Below are positions 1 to 12,079 of a stretch of 64,000 bases of DNA, piece by piece; within the stretch, counting starts at the first letter, position 1; every line of letters begins with the position of its first letter. The DNA comes from Anadara kagoshimensis (taxonomy: Eukaryota; Mollusca; Bivalvia; Arcoida; Arcidae). The notes beneath the pieces were generated by a model, which was given only the letters and a program-made list of their open reading frames with translations, searched no databases and was not told the DNA's origin. The position numbers and the translations under genes were made by a program. The stretch covers positions 14,665,234 through 14,729,233 of the forward strand of contig CM037870.1 of assembly GCA_021292105.1 (NCBI GenBank). The letters run 5' to 3'.

Positions 1-60
1 CATCTGCCTCCACTATTCCAAAATTAATGTCTAGAAGACACATACCATACAAAGGCTTAA
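1..60 (+). CDS. Gene A, exon a (partial, cut by window edge)
   Basis: Frame 3 reads 19 codons to a GTAAGT donor at 61, phase 1. The residues around SASTIPKL line up with NASTKAIL near the end of gene B's second visible exon, which also ends in phase 1. This supports a short stretch that would otherwise be uncallable. The first two bases belong to a split codon or to upstream sequence. Confidence 0.6.
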
Positions 61-3000
61 GTAAGTACAAATTCATATCAAAGTGTCAAAATTAAATATA
101 CTGATCCATGTCTGAACCACAACCCAGAAGCACAGTAAAAAACTTCAAAACTGACAAGTTAGGTTAAACACATGAACTTCCACCAGGGAAGTAAGGCCGG
201 TTGCTCTGGAAGGATAAGCACTTCCTGTTTTGCTAACTATACCCGCTACGTGTGTAATCAAAATTGAGTGAAAGGAACACAGAACTATAGGGCATTAATT
301 ATATCCAGGACAATCCTGGACACAAAGATTTAATACCATGTTTCCGAAAATCACATTCAGTGAATAGGTATTTCTCGTCAGCAGTTATTTTGTTTCTGTG
401 TATCCAAAATTAACTTGGATGTATTTGTCTTCCTATAGCACCATGTTCGTTTCATTCTGCAATTTTATTTCACTTGTCAGGTATTGCTATTGCTAATGCT
501 AGAGTGTGTCTACTCTTTCGGAGCAGCGGTCTCATCTTGCTAGTGAAAGTTTACGTGTTAAACCAAATTTGCCACTTTTCAATGTTTTTACTTTGGATTT
601 TAACATGGACCAATATGTTTGTTTTTGATTATATCAATATATATTTTATCATATGTTCAAGTACATATATATTACTTGCACACATATTCCAGGTTCTCCT
701 AATTTGATATTGTTACCATTGGCTCAAAACAAATATTTTTGTTTTATTTATAATTTAACATTTTTTTTACTTTTCTTTTTTCTAAGTAAGATTCATACAT
801 GTGCCATTTTAGTCACTAGATTTAACCATAGAAAATCTTGGTTAGGGGTCATATATTTAGCCCAATCGTCTTTATTCTTGTTCAGACCTATCTTTTTACA
901 ATTTCCTGAATGGATTTTAGACATGGATTGGTGTGTTTTCAATAATTTATCGATTAGATTGAGTGTAATGCATAGTATCCCCAGGTCAGCTCCTAGGGCC
1001 TTCATGGTTGTCTTAGCGTAAACATGCTGATTTTTAAGAAAAAAAGAAAGAACAATCTTAATACCAAAAACACCATGATTATGATTCAATGTCTGTAAAA
1101 TAAACGGTTACAAAAGAACGTGTAGTACAACACTAACTTTTATTTTGTATTTGCATTAAATGTTTTTGTCTAATTTTAATCAAGACTTTTTAACATTTTT
1201 ATTGTCGTCATAAAAATTGGTAAGTATGTTTCTGTATCCAAAATTACCCTGGATATACTTGAGGTCCGATAATTTCATATTCCTTTCACGCTGAATTTGT
1301 ATTTCATACGTGACTAGCTTAACAGGTGCTTACTTTTCCGGATCAGCCGGTCTCACTTTCCTGGTGGAGGTTTGCGTGTTTAACAGTTTAAAAGTTTTTA
1401 CTTTGTTTTGGTATTGGACATTAGCCGGTATGTTTGTCTTTTATTTAATAATATATTCAGTATATTTGTTTTGCTTATTTCGTTTTGGTGTTTTTTTATC
1501 TAACGTCTTTGGAGGAAAGAGTGGATTGTTAAATTAGAAGTTCCGTCCGCCCATACAATTCCTGTCTCGAGTAAAAACATGAAGCACTTTTTTTACGAAA
1601 CTTGTTGCAAACCATCAACATTGGTAGGAGATGCGTATTTCATTAACCCGAGTTAGTTTGCTCATTTTCCATTGATTTATGTCCCTTCACTGAAAAAATA
1701 CATATTATACGGCCATTTGGGAATAATTCCTTATTGAACAGGAACTCTAATTCACTAAATTTGCTTTTTTATTTTTCGACATGTTTTTTGTTTCAGTTAA
1801 AATGCCTACAAATTTGTACTATGGGGATAAAATTCCAGAATATTGTTTAGGAAACTATGTATATCAAATAGATTACAAAGAAGATTTTTCAAATTATGCT
1901 AAAAGTACTAACAGAGAGAGGAAAGTTAAATTTCTTCTTGTTCGTCGTTCTGTCTGCATTCGTACATACACAGTCTCCCCTTTCATTAATTCTGAATGTC
2001 GTTGGAGAGTAAACGTATCAATTGGAAAAGAAGTTCTTATGGTAAGTGAAAATGAATTTACTTTGTAACTCGAAATCATTTTGAAGGTGCTAAACCTCCC
2101 GGAGCACCCGGCCTCACTTCCCTGGTGGAAGTTTGTGTGTCTAACCTGACTTGCCAGTTCCAAAGATTTTACTTTGCTTCTGGATTGTGATTCGGATATG
2201 GATTAGTATGTTTGTTTTTTTATTTTTGACAAAACTACCGGACGGCATCTATCATGAATAGGCAGAAACTTCTTCTTTATCTTATTAAACACGATTCATC
2301 GTTTAAAGGGAATTGGAATACCAGTGAATCAAAATGCAATTCCACAGATTTGTTATGCTATAAAAAATCTTTGACAATTGATCATTGCATTGATGATTGA
2401 TTGAATTTGGTTTAGCGTACCAAAAACATTTCACTTATACAAAGACGTCACCGGCTATATGTGAAATGGAAAAACTTTTTTAACTTTGAAGTGCGCTCAG
2501 GGCAATGAGCAGGGAGGGTTCTGCCTTGACGCGGGTCAGCGTTTTAAGATATCTTCCATTGGACCCCGTGACCTTTATTTCCTAATGCCCAGTGCTTGGC
2601 GAAAGAAGTATCGCTACCTATGTTCAAGTTTTGATCAGACCAGGCGGAGTTCAAATTCACAATCTCCAAAAAATGGAACAAGCACTCTACCAATTGAACT
2701 ACCGTAGTGGCAGATTTAATTTTATAAAAAGGTGGCAATTGTTTAAAAAAAAGTAATCTGTTTAGTTTTCCATTCATTCTAGAACAAAGTCATTCCTGTC
2801 TATAAAGGCCGACTTGTTATCCAGTAAAAAGTGGCTTTTTTGGGCATGTAGTCTTTATACACAAGCTCAAATACCACTTAATATTAGCCTTTATAAGCAG
2901 GCGGAATTGTATAAAGGTGGCTTTAATGTACATTTTTATTAAACAACACAACAATATTCTTTTAAAAACTCGTGTAATAGGTTATCACGTCGATGACATC

Positions 3001-6000
3001 GGGCCAAAAATGGAACATTTGGACCAATGGCGTTTTGCGCTCCGGTCATGATGCTTGTATTTATATACAATAGTGGTAAGTTCTTGGGTGACTGAGGAAA
3101 CCGAAGTGCACGGAGAAAACAACTAATCAATTATATAATAATTCATAATGGTTATTTAATTTTTTCCATGTTTCAGGTTCTCAAGTGTATGAAAACATAT
3201 TATTTCTGGTGTTTACCAAAAGAATGGATTAAAAAATCTGGTGAATTATTGGAAATTTCTTTCGAATCTGTGGATAACAGGACTCAAGCCCTGTCTTATT
3301 CAATTAGGATAACAACTAATGAATCTTATGCCGCATATGGTCAGTATAGATGTCCTTATGATACAACCACAGCAACAACACCGAAAAGTAAGTAACTGAT
3401 CATGAATTGGTGTGTTTATTTTTTAACTCAAATAAATTAATTGATTGATTGATCGACTGATTGAATGGAATATAACGTCCCAGTCAAAAACACTGTGCTT
3501 ATATCTAGACGTCACCAGTTAAAGGTAAGAAATTTCGACATTTGCAGTGCTTTGAGGGCAATATTCAGGGCCTAGTGTGACACGTGACATTAGGTATTAA
3601 GGTCTCTTTCGAAAGACCCCGAGTCTTTCTTTTCTAAAAGTCGAGTGCTTAGCCAAAGAACAATTACTACATATTTCAAGTCTTGGTCAGACCCGGCTCA
3701 GGGTACATAAATCATTGACGGGGTACATGGGGCCGTGAAACCTGCCAAAGCCGTGTATAACTTATGATGTATTGCCTTTTTGGTTAACGAAATCCTAGGG
3801 GATGCTTAGTTCAACAGTCTAGAAACTAACCCTGTGATTGCAATTATTTATTAACTTGTTTAAATATTTTTAGCACTTGATCGACTTTTTCGGAATAAAT
3901 TTAATAAAATGAGTATAAATGTACTCAACTTACAATTTTTCACATTTTTTTTTTCAGCTAGGGCAGCAAATAACATCAATGAATCAAAATGGCAGCCCAA
4001 AACTCACAACTTTGCATATTTCTTTGTTCCATTTGTAGCCGTAGTTAGTCTGACGATAGTTTGTGTTTGGCGTCTTCTTAGATTAAAACAAAAGCGCCGT
4101 TTGCAGCATCTTTTTCAAAGGACAAATTCATTACCCGGTTTGTATAATACTATTGTATGTTAACTATTGAACCCGTTTTCATTTTGCAGCACAAGACGGG
4201 CGTTTTGGACTAAAATGTTTCTCATCAGTAATGCTTTAACTTTAACCTTTAAGAAAAAATAAAATGCTATGGAATTTATTCTATGGACCAGAAACACAGA
4301 AGTTCTATCGTCACTGTGGTATAGTAGTAGGCATACTCCTAAACACTGAAAGTTCTATGTACTAAAACCATTTCCGAAGAAAGTGCATTGGGCACTGTCG
4401 GATTTAGTCAGTATAGTTGGGTTTTATGGACAACTTTTATGCTAAGTTCATTCAACATTCTCGTTGATCATAGAAAAAACATAGCTACCAATTGAACGAT
4501 GCAGGGCCTATTTGACTCCTTGTTCTTCTTATTTATAAAATTTTTCACTGGGTGATATTGAAAGCATAGGCTTATCAAGTCCCCTGAAAACGTATTATGA
4601 CCGTCATCACTATATCGTTGATAAGTATGGTGTTTCTGCATGCCAAATTATCCTGAACATAGTTGACGTCTTATAGTTCATTGTTCTTTTTATTCGTAAT
4701 GTTGTTTACTTATGAGACGGGTTTAATGTAACTAGCGAATAAGGAGGTGCTTACGCTTCTGGAGCACCCGGTCTCGATTCTCCAATGAAACTTCACGTGT
4801 TAAACTCAATTTGCCAGTTTTTACTATGCTTTCGGATTGTAATTTGGACATGGATTAGTTGTTTTTTTCTGATAATCTTTTTCATGATTTCTGTTTCTGA
4901 TATTAAAAAAAAAAAAAAATAATGATTAAATATTATCAAATTGGATTTGCACAAAAGGCTTAAAATCTACAATCAACACGTTGATGGTACACGAAGATGG
5001 TAGACAAATGGTTTACATTATTGTTTTAAACATTGTTATGTAATTATTTATACAGTATTTTTGTCATCCTTCAAAAAAAAATTTTGCCGCGATGATAGTG
5101 ATTGGTTCGCTTGCCGGGGTACGTAGAACTCAATTCGGATATCTTTGTTTGAGTACATAAACGCACGCGACGTTTAGCGGTAAAAGGGAAGTAATCCGTA
5201 CGTTGTGTATACAAACATGGCGACAACGTACATAAGTCTCACATTATACAAAAGAAAAAATCTGAACAACACATTTAGCAGAACAAAGATATATGTCTAC
5301 CTCATTCTTTAAAGCAGTATTGGTCTGTTTAACTTAGAAGTCTCACATTATACATCTAAGTTAAACAGACCAATACTGCTTTAAAGAATGAGGTAGACAT
5401 ATATCTTTGTTCTGCTAAATGTGTTGTTCAGATTTTGTCTTTTGAATTTGAAATCATGCTTGTCTTGCATTGCAAAAGTGTAGAACGATAAACAAATATG
5501 ACAATAACGTACACAAGTCGCACAGAATACCAAATCAAAGTTATAATACCATACTATTACCACCTTGAAGGGTGACAAAAGATATACGGGTTTTTGCATA
5601 TTACAGTCCCACGTACTCTGTCAAAGATCATGTACATCAGTGTATATTAATGTTTGAGGTACACAAATCTGACAGGATACATGGGACATTGCACCTGCCA
5701 AAACCCTATAACTTACAACGTCGCTGTTCTAATATATTGTCATTCATTGCTCAAAACGTTACTGATTTATCCACTCCTTTCGAAGAAAGAGCTGTAAATA
5801 AAATTTTAAGGTCCTTTCGTTCGTTTGCCTTCAGAAAGGGGGTATTAAACTCCTGTCTTTCTGTTCGTCTAGACGCCTCTTGTCCTGCCAAGATTTATTC
5901 TCTACAACTATGAGGCACTATTCTACGAAACTTGGTGCAAAGCATCAATATAGATAGGCGATGCGAACGCATATCATAGTATGATTTGGTTGGTTGTTTT

Positions 6001-6443
6001 TTTTCTGGGAGTTACGGCTCGTTAAACATAAGAGTAAATCACAAAAAGTACCCATTTTTTCCCAATTCATCTGATTTGCTTTTTGTGTTAATAATATTCT
6101 TTCTTTTTATCTAGGTTCTTCTACCCCCTCAACCAATCCTGCCTACAGAAGACGTCATCCTGTTATGGACCCCGCTTCATCCCCAGAGCCTAACGAATCA
6201 ACACAGCTTTACAATAACCGAGTCGTGAACCCTGCTTTATTAGAACCTGGCGAGTCAACACAACTCAACAATCGCCGAGTCGTGAACCCTGCTTCTTTTG
6301 AACCTCGCGAATCAACACAATCACACAATGACCAACCACCAAGTTATGATGACATTTTGACAACGTTACAACGACCTGGCCTTTTGGCGATATTACCACC
6401 GCCGCCTTCATATGAAGAGGCTTTGGACATGACTGTTGATTAA
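1..6443 (+). CDS. Gene A: single-pass membrane protein with NPxY/PPxY tail (3' part, 5 visible coding exons)
   Basis: I join five exons (1-60, 1797-2041, 3177-3387, 3958-4137, 6115-6443) at GT-AG sites; every phase agrees (1,0,1,1) and 340 codons plus stop remain open. Seen: an ectodomain with scattered Cys and N-glycosylation sequons (NVS, NRT, NES); a short Thr-rich stalk; one hydrophobic helix (in-window residues about 190-209) followed by basic RLLRLKQKRR; and a tail of about 130 residues with NPAY (239-242), PPSY (306-309) and PPPPSY (326-331). Known: NPxY motifs recruit PTB or clathrin adaptors, and PPxY motifs bind WW domains of NEDD4-type ubiquitin ligases. Inferred: a surface receptor or cargo protein turned over by endocytosis. 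The same exon plan occurs in gene B on the opposite strand, so the model does not rest on one copy. The N-terminus and signal peptide lie before the window. I do not recognise a named family. Confidence 0.8.
95..345 (-). repeat. Element R copy (gene A intron)
   Basis: Reverse orientation: tgatccatgtctgaaccac, cttccaccagggaagtaagg and the gcacttcctg block. Confidence 0.7.
390..640 (+). repeat. Element R copy (gene A intron)
   Basis: Forward orientation; forms an inverted pair with 95-345. Confidence 0.65.
1228..1450 (+). repeat. Element R copy (gene A intron)
   Basis: Contains atgtttctgtatccaaaatt and the ctagcttaacaggtgcttac block. Confidence 0.65.
1797..2041 (+). CDS. Gene A, exon b (ectodomain)
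   Basis: Acceptor TTTCAG ends at 1796 and donor GTAAGT starts at 2042; 245 nt, entering in phase 1 and leaving in phase 0. It aligns end to end with gene B 17759-18000. Shared blocks include CLG, FLLV, SVCI, TY, a Cys-x-Trp pair and a closing VLM/LLM. An NVS sequon lies near the end. Conservation is at the protein level, with DNA diverged, as expected of selected paralogous exons. Confidence 0.85.
2399..2711 (-). mobile_element. SINE family 1, diverged
   Basis: Degraded head (ccactacggtagttcaattgg), body and tail on the minus strand, in gene A's intron. A short frame through it is a repeat artefact. Confidence 0.7.
2785..2935. mobile_element. Palindromic MITE, diverged copy in gene A intron
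   Basis: Contains cctgtctataaaggcc and cctttataagcaggcgg in the family order. Confidence 0.55.
3177..3387 (+). CDS. Gene A, exon c (end of ectodomain and Thr stalk)
   Basis: Acceptor TTTCAG and donor GTAAGT; 211 nt, phase 0 to phase 1. It opens VLKCMKTYYFWCLP and matches gene B's exon 16566-16767 at WCLP, WIKKSGE, LEI and the final Cys-Pro, followed by a Thr-rich stalk. Sequons NRT and NES are present. In gene B the position equivalent to the Met of VLKCM is a stop codon. Confidence 0.85.
3958..4137 (+). CDS. Gene A, exon d (transmembrane helix)
   Basis: Acceptor TTTTCAG and donor GTTTGT; 180 nt, phase 1 to phase 1. It encodes a hydrophobic stretch (FFVPFVAVVSLTIVCVW) followed by a cluster of Arg and Lys, which predicts the basic side is cytosolic. 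Gene B's transmembrane exon has the same phases and the same unusual GTTTGTAT donor, which argues for descent from one ancestor. Confidence 0.85.
4612..4870 (+). repeat. Element R copy (gene A intron)
   Basis: Contains ggtgcttacgcttctggagc and gacatggattagttg. Confidence 0.65.
5257..5436. repeat. Perfect 82-bp inverted repeat with 16-bp spacer
   Basis: Arms 5257-5338 and 5355-5436 appear identical in reverse complement. The 16-nt spacer (5339-5354) repeats, in direct orientation, the sequence at 5235-5250 just before the left arm. Confidence 0.92.
6115..6443 (+). CDS. Gene A, exon e (cytoplasmic tail, NPxY and PPxY)
   Basis: The last coding exon; acceptor ATCTAG, 329 nt, stop TAA at 6441. 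It begins with TNPAYRRRHPV, matching RNPAYRRHDPV in gene B. About three imperfect tandem units of 19-20 residues follow, each like NPALLEPGESTQLNN, then two PPxY sites, the last as PPPPSYEEALDM. Repeat units are diverged at third positions, so this is not a very recent expansion. Confidence 0.88.
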
Positions 6444-6552
6444 AGAAGTACATGAATTAAGAACAAAAAACCGATGGCTAATTTTTCCACCATTGAGTTG
6501 GCACAGTCAGCTTAAACCGTCTTGTTGAGGATAGCTTTTGCTAGTAAAGGAG

Positions 6553-6623
6553 AATAAATGGAATTAGAGGAACTGTAGCTAGTGATGTGTGACGTCATAT
6601 AAAAATGTATTCATATGAATAAA
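6553..6623 (+). terminator. Gene A poly(A) signals
   Basis: AATAAA occurs at 6553-6558 and again at 6618-6623, about 110 and 175 nt after the gene A stop codon. Either gives a short 3'UTR. No experimental cleavage site can be seen. Confidence 0.5.
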
Positions 6624-7679
6624 GTGCCATGAATATCTCGCACAAATATGCGGGGACGCCGAGTGGTTAAGGCGTAAATGACAAAATTAATTTTATCGCG
6701 TCTCACTGATGTGGATTTCAAAATGCCGGACCTATGCAGTATGAATTAATTTACTTATTGTAGCAATCAATATGTCGGCTTGGTATAGTATACCTCATAA
6801 ATATTGAGATTTTAAAATTTTGAAAACCATTCCTAATTTGTAAATAATATATTTTCATAACAAATATATATCTATTAACAAAGGGGCAATTTAAATTAAT
6901 GAAATATAAAAACAGTTTTACATTGACAACCCTTAAATTTGAGAAATGGGGTCTCAATCTGACAGGGATCACTGCTTAAAAAAGCGTCGGTATTTGTGTA
7001 CAGTTTAAAAATAATATAATCTATACCTGTTTTACATGGATCAACTCGGTACTTTTATCACATAATCAGGCTTAGAAATTCTAAATCGGGTTTGGCTTTG
7101 GACTATAACTCAATAGGTCTAAAATATTCACATTTTGGGTCACAGCCTTCTAAAATAACTGCTGTACATGACAATTTTGGTCATTATCTCTCTGAAAAAT
7201 GTAGCAATTTTAGGTCACTATCCCTCTGAAAAAACTAGCAATTTTTTGGTCATTATCCCTCTGAAAAATTGAGCAATTCAGGTTTTTTACACAAACATTA
7301 ACGCACATGCGCGCGAGAGAGAGAGAGAGAGAGGGATTTTACTGCCTTAGGAATTTGCTCAATGGTTATTACTATTTTGACCATAGATTATTTATGTTTG
7401 TGGACTTGGCGTATTACTTTGGTAATATAACTTTCTTGTCAACGAACATGTCATTTTTTTACTTTTATAATATTGTTATTTGTTTATATAATTATATTGA
7501 TATTCGTAAAAACAACCTTTATATACGATCCCTATTTACATCATATAGACTCTTCTATGTTTATAAACACTTTGTCAAACTATTGCTGACGGACTTTATA
7601 TTTTTAAACTTGTTTATATCATACCGATATTTGGACATCTATTTATATTTTATCAATTTATTAATGTCCTGAAAATTTT

Positions 7680-8170
7680 TGATATCGATGTATTTACATT
7701 TATTTATATTTTGATATTTGTTTATATTAATATCGATATATTTATATCCGCTTATATAAATATCGATATTTTGATATTTGTTTATATTAATATCGATATA
7801 TTGATATACGCTTATATTAATATCGATATATTAACATTTGTTTACACTTATATCGATATATTATCATTTGTTAATATAAATATCGATATACTGACATCCG
7901 CTTACATTTATATCGATATATTGACATTTATTTATACTTATATCGATATATTGACGTCCGTTTATATAATTATCGATATATTAACATTTGTTTATATTTA
8001 TATCGAAATACTGACATTTGTTTTATATTAAAATCGATATATTGACATTTGTTTATATTTATATCGATATATTAATATCCGTTGCTATTAATATCGATAT
8101 ATTGACATCTGTTTATACCTATATCGATAAATTGACATTTGTTTATATTTTTATCGATATATGGATACAT
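7680..8170. repeat. 30-bp minisatellite with TATCGATA core, about 16 units
   Basis: Units like tatcgatatattgacatttg plus a ten-base tttatattta spacer. Because the period is a multiple of three, it holds long stop-free frames reading Ile-Asp-Ile-Leu repeats, with a phase slip near 8021. Confidence 0.9.
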
Positions 8171-8369
8171 TTCTCCTTGTTTGTATTTATATTTTTAGTT
8201 TACACCCAAATATTTATACATGTCTCTATCTTTTCAGAACTCAAGATATGTTCAAATCGACGCAGAATGCACATAATTAGTTTCGTATTCATAATGGTCT
8301 TCTTATTTGCTTTGTTATTAGTTACACATTATGTATTAGTTCTACACTTTCATCATATAATTAGGTCTA

Positions 8370-8810
8370 TGATATAAGAAGTAAAAAACAAACATACCCA
8401 TCATTGTTCGAACCAAAAGACCAAACCAAAGTAAAAACTCTTAAGCTGGCATATCAAATTAAATGTGAGCTTCTAACCAGGGAAGTAAGACCAGGTGCTC
8501 TGTACCTTCTGTTTAGCTGACTACACCCGTCATGTGTAATTAAAATTGGAAATGAAAGAAATGAAGATGTAACTATGGGATTTCAATTTTATCCATAGAA
8601 ATCCTGGACACAGAGACATCATACTTCACGACAATGTATGAGATTGGATAACTTTAGTGATCATATTAATCAAAAACAAACATACTAATCCATGTCCGAA
8701 TCACAATCCAGAAGCAAAGTAAACACTTTGGAACTGAAAAGTTAGGTTAGACACGTTAACTTCCACCAGGGACGTGAGGCCGAATGCTCCGTAATTCCAG
8801 AGGATCGTAT
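8370..8810 (-). repeat. Two element R copies, head to tail
   Basis: Reverse-orientation copies at about 8395-8650 and 8660-8810, in the region between the convergent genes. Confidence 0.65.
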
Positions 8811-8989
8811 TTGTAATTTTGTGATAATTACTATACATTGTTTACATAAAAATATACTCTTCTTAAGCATATTACATCTTTAATGAGCTATGGTATATAT
8901 CGGAGCAAGCTGGTTACTAAAAAAAGTATTGATTGGTAATATCATAGGCCTCAGAATGTTATTGTTGCCATCACAATGTTGATGACAAG

Positions 8990-9225
8990 CTTTATGTCTC
9001 TGTATCCAAATTGATCCTGGATATTTTTGACGTCCCATAGGTCCATGGCCCTTTTACAATTTTGTTTTGAAGCGTGAAGCTAGTTAGATAGGAAGTATCC
9101 AACCTTTCTGAGCACACAGACTCAGTTCTCTGGTGGAAGTTAATGTTGTTTTAATTTGCCAGTTTTCAAAGTTTTCACTTGGCTTTGGGATTATGATTTG
9201 AACACAGATCGGTATGCTTATGTTT
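8990..9225 (+). repeat. Element R copy
   Basis: Contains tatgtctctgtatccaaatt and gtatgcttatg at the end. Confidence 0.6.
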
Positions 9226-9250
9226 GATGGTTACATACATATGTGACCTA

Positions 9251-9506
9251 TACTTACAGGTATAGGCAAACAACATTGACCTGTCCGCTTGACCTTTGAT
9301 TTAAATATTCATTATGGACGAATAAATTTAAGTAATACCGGTAGGGATAGTGCGTGTATATTAAGTTTATATGATGTGAACACTAATCATGGGCAATGTA
9401 AAATGTATTAACTGTGAACGCTACCTATTATTTGGGTGGACCCTCCTATATTAATATTCCTAATATAAGGTCAAACGGACAGGTCAGTGTTGTTAACCTA
9501 TATTGT
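9251..9506. mobile_element. MITE, same family as 43713-43956
   Basis: Starts tataggcaaacaacattgac and ends gacaggtcagtgttgttaacc. Confidence 0.7.
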
Positions 9507-9870
9507 TCATTTATTGCTTTGTGTAACCTTTAACATTTACATGCACAACTAGTTATAAAATCAGTTAACAGCACTATAACCACACTCCAATTCAAAGTTT
9601 GGGGGTTTATAATCCGTTGTTCGAATACGTTTTTACGTACTTTTTGATTGAGCTGTTCCAATACTGTCATTTACACGTATTGTATCGTTCCTGGTTACCA
9701 AGCAAATGTTTTCAATAAAGGTTTTTCTGCTATTGGTGATAGCCAGGCTTCAGTTTCACTTATTTTGGCAATCTTTTAGTATAGTAGAACATAGCACTGT
9801 CGTGCTGTTGTACAGCGTACAGTAGTTGGGAAAATTGTGTTGTGGCAAGACAGAATATAACCGAAAATTC

Positions 9871-9931
9871 GGGGGGGGGGGGGGGGTCGATCAATACATA
9901 GTCCGACGGATGTTTTTTTTTTTTTTTTTTT
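9871..9931. repeat. G16 tract and T20 tract
   Basis: Homopolymers at 9871-9886 and 9912-9931 separated by 25 bp. Lengths in homopolymers are error-prone. Confidence 0.85.
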
Positions 9932-11589
9932 GAAAAAGAAACAATGTACCAAACCATGTATTGCTTAATTAAATGGTAGAAAATAATAATTTCATAAATA
10001 TATGAAAAAGACAATCGGTAATTAAAATTTAAAAAAGTTGTACCCGATCGTTTTGTCATTTCGGATAGAGAGAAAGAGTTTTGCAGATCCTACCGTCGCT
10101 ATGAGGGGGTACATTCTATCGGTTGTATGTAACTGGATCATTTGCTGTTAATCTGGGTTTTAATTAACTGCTGATTATCACTCACAATATTCCCGTTTCA
10201 TGTTAATGGTGAAGTACAGTTGTTTTACTAGTTCCGAATTTTTACTACCGAATAATCTAAAATTTCAATCCCGTTCAATTAAAGGAATCGCAAAATAACT
10301 TTCTAAATTTGCTTCTACTTGAATGTATGGGCAAATATTAAACTTCAACCGCTTCCTAAAAGGTCGACAGATTGTTGGTGACCTAGTTTAACGATTAAAC
10401 AAATCGTGATCACGGAAATGCTTTTTTCAAGAAAACATACTACCACGTGTTTTTGAGGACAGGTGTCGATATTTTGGAATCAGTTAACATTTGTATTATT
10501 ACACAACATAAATTTTATTTCCTCTGCTTGTGGACGACGTCTGCAGCAGCGCTTATGTGAAACTCTATTCGGAACTGGTAAAACGACTGTACACAACACT
10601 GTACGAATTATCTCCCTTTCACGAAGTAAAATCTAATCGATAAACATTTTAAAATATGACACAATTGCCTCAACATCAAAATACGTTATCATAACCTTCA
10701 AAATAAATTTAAATTTCCGTAGATTTCGCGAAGAATTAATTAAACAACCTGCCGTTGCTGTTCATTTCATAAAAAGTTATGATTTTACATCGTAGGACGC
10801 AAACTTCTCGAACTACTTTTTATTGTAAACATGAGATCAGTTCGCCAAATTGCAGAAATTATTAGGTGCATCCCGTCGCAATATGTTACTATATTCCGAA
10901 ATGTATTCCGAAAATTTATTCCAAATATGCATATGTAACCAAATGCATTACCCGTCTCAGAATACATATCTCACGATAAAACAGATATACTTCTTTCACG
11001 CTCATTTACCAGGCGCACTATTTCCAGGTGTACTCATATTTTATAATTTCATAGCAAAGAAGCTCGATATCTTGGAAGAAAGTGACAACAATGTACGCGT
11101 TTTCACGCTGTACAACAATATTACAATTTATATGTTATAAACCTATGGTGATCTTTCAAATGACACACCAAATATTAATAAAAATTTTGTAATTTCAAAC
11201 GCTCCTGATTTAAGGAATGATTCTGAAACTCGTACCTTATTCAATTGACAAGTGAATTGCATGAATAACAAAATTCAATTCATGTATTATATTTATTTAT
11301 TTTACATATGTTAAACATAATTTCCGTATAAAATAAATATAACAACAAGAGTACCCTTACCACATTCTAATAAACTTGGTCTCGTTAGAAAAGTGCCAAA
11401 AGTGTTACGGATTAGTTTTTAGATTAAAAAAAAAAAGAAAAAGTTATTTAGTTTTATTGTTATTATTCATTTATGTAGTTTTCGTAGTTTTGAAATTTTA
11501 AAAGTTAGGTAAATAACAATTATATCAATCATGTTCAAAGCAAAAAAAAAAAAAATAAAATTTTTTAAATCTGTCAAATTTAGCTTACG

Positions 11590-11790
11590 CGGGAATTTTC
11601 AACAAGGAAGAGGGGCTGTGAGATAAGGAAGGGTAAGCACTTCATGTTTAGCTAGCTACAACCGGCAAGTGTGAAGTCAAAACTGAGAGTGAAAGGAATA
11701 TGGAATTATTGGACATCGATTATATCCAAAATAAGTTTGGATACAGCAACATCATACTTATCAACAATATTGTGATAACGGTCAAAAAAC
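11590..11790 (-). repeat. Element R copy
   Basis: Reverse orientation with gcacttcatgtttagctagc. Confidence 0.6.
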
Positions 11791-12079
11791 ATTTTTAGGG
11801 CAATCATAAGTTTATGAACAATTCATATGTGGTCTTGATATGCTACTTAATGAGAGCAGTTCAATGATATGTATTAGCGCAGAGACGATTCCCTAGCCTA
11901 CACAAAAGAATACAGGGTCAGGAAAATTTTTCTTGTTTAATGCATTCAGTCATACACTGCCGTTTATAAATATCTATACAAATTTATGATTTATGTCTAA
12001 CCTCGGCCATAGTATTGAAATATTGAAATTTTTTGCAGTATTTGGAAGCGAAAACTTAACTTACTGATCATTTAAATTC

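Noticed and set aside
2486..2777. Short frames on both strands in gene A's intron
   Set aside because: They lie in a diverged family 1 SINE.
5572..5913. 113-residue plus frame beginning MTKDIRVF
   Set aside because: Parts of it are repeated at 3700-3765, 1530-1640 and 59080-59220 as non-coding repeats, with no splice signals or conserved motif.
6650..6725. tRNA-like word acgccgagtggttaaggcg
   Set aside because: Only an A-box-like segment; no proper B box or paired stems follow, so it is a retroposon fragment at most.
7680..8170. CRISPR-like array of regularly spaced palindromes
   Set aside because: The spacers are as repetitive as the repeats, and this is animal DNA; it is a minisatellite.
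7307..8377. Long plus-strand frames rich in Ile, Asp and Tyr
   Set aside because: They coincide with the 30-bp minisatellite; the frame is open because the period is a multiple of three, and there is a phase slip near 8021.
10785..11140. Overlapping frames on both strands
   Set aside because: No recognisable domain, composition like the surrounding AT-rich DNA, no exon partners.
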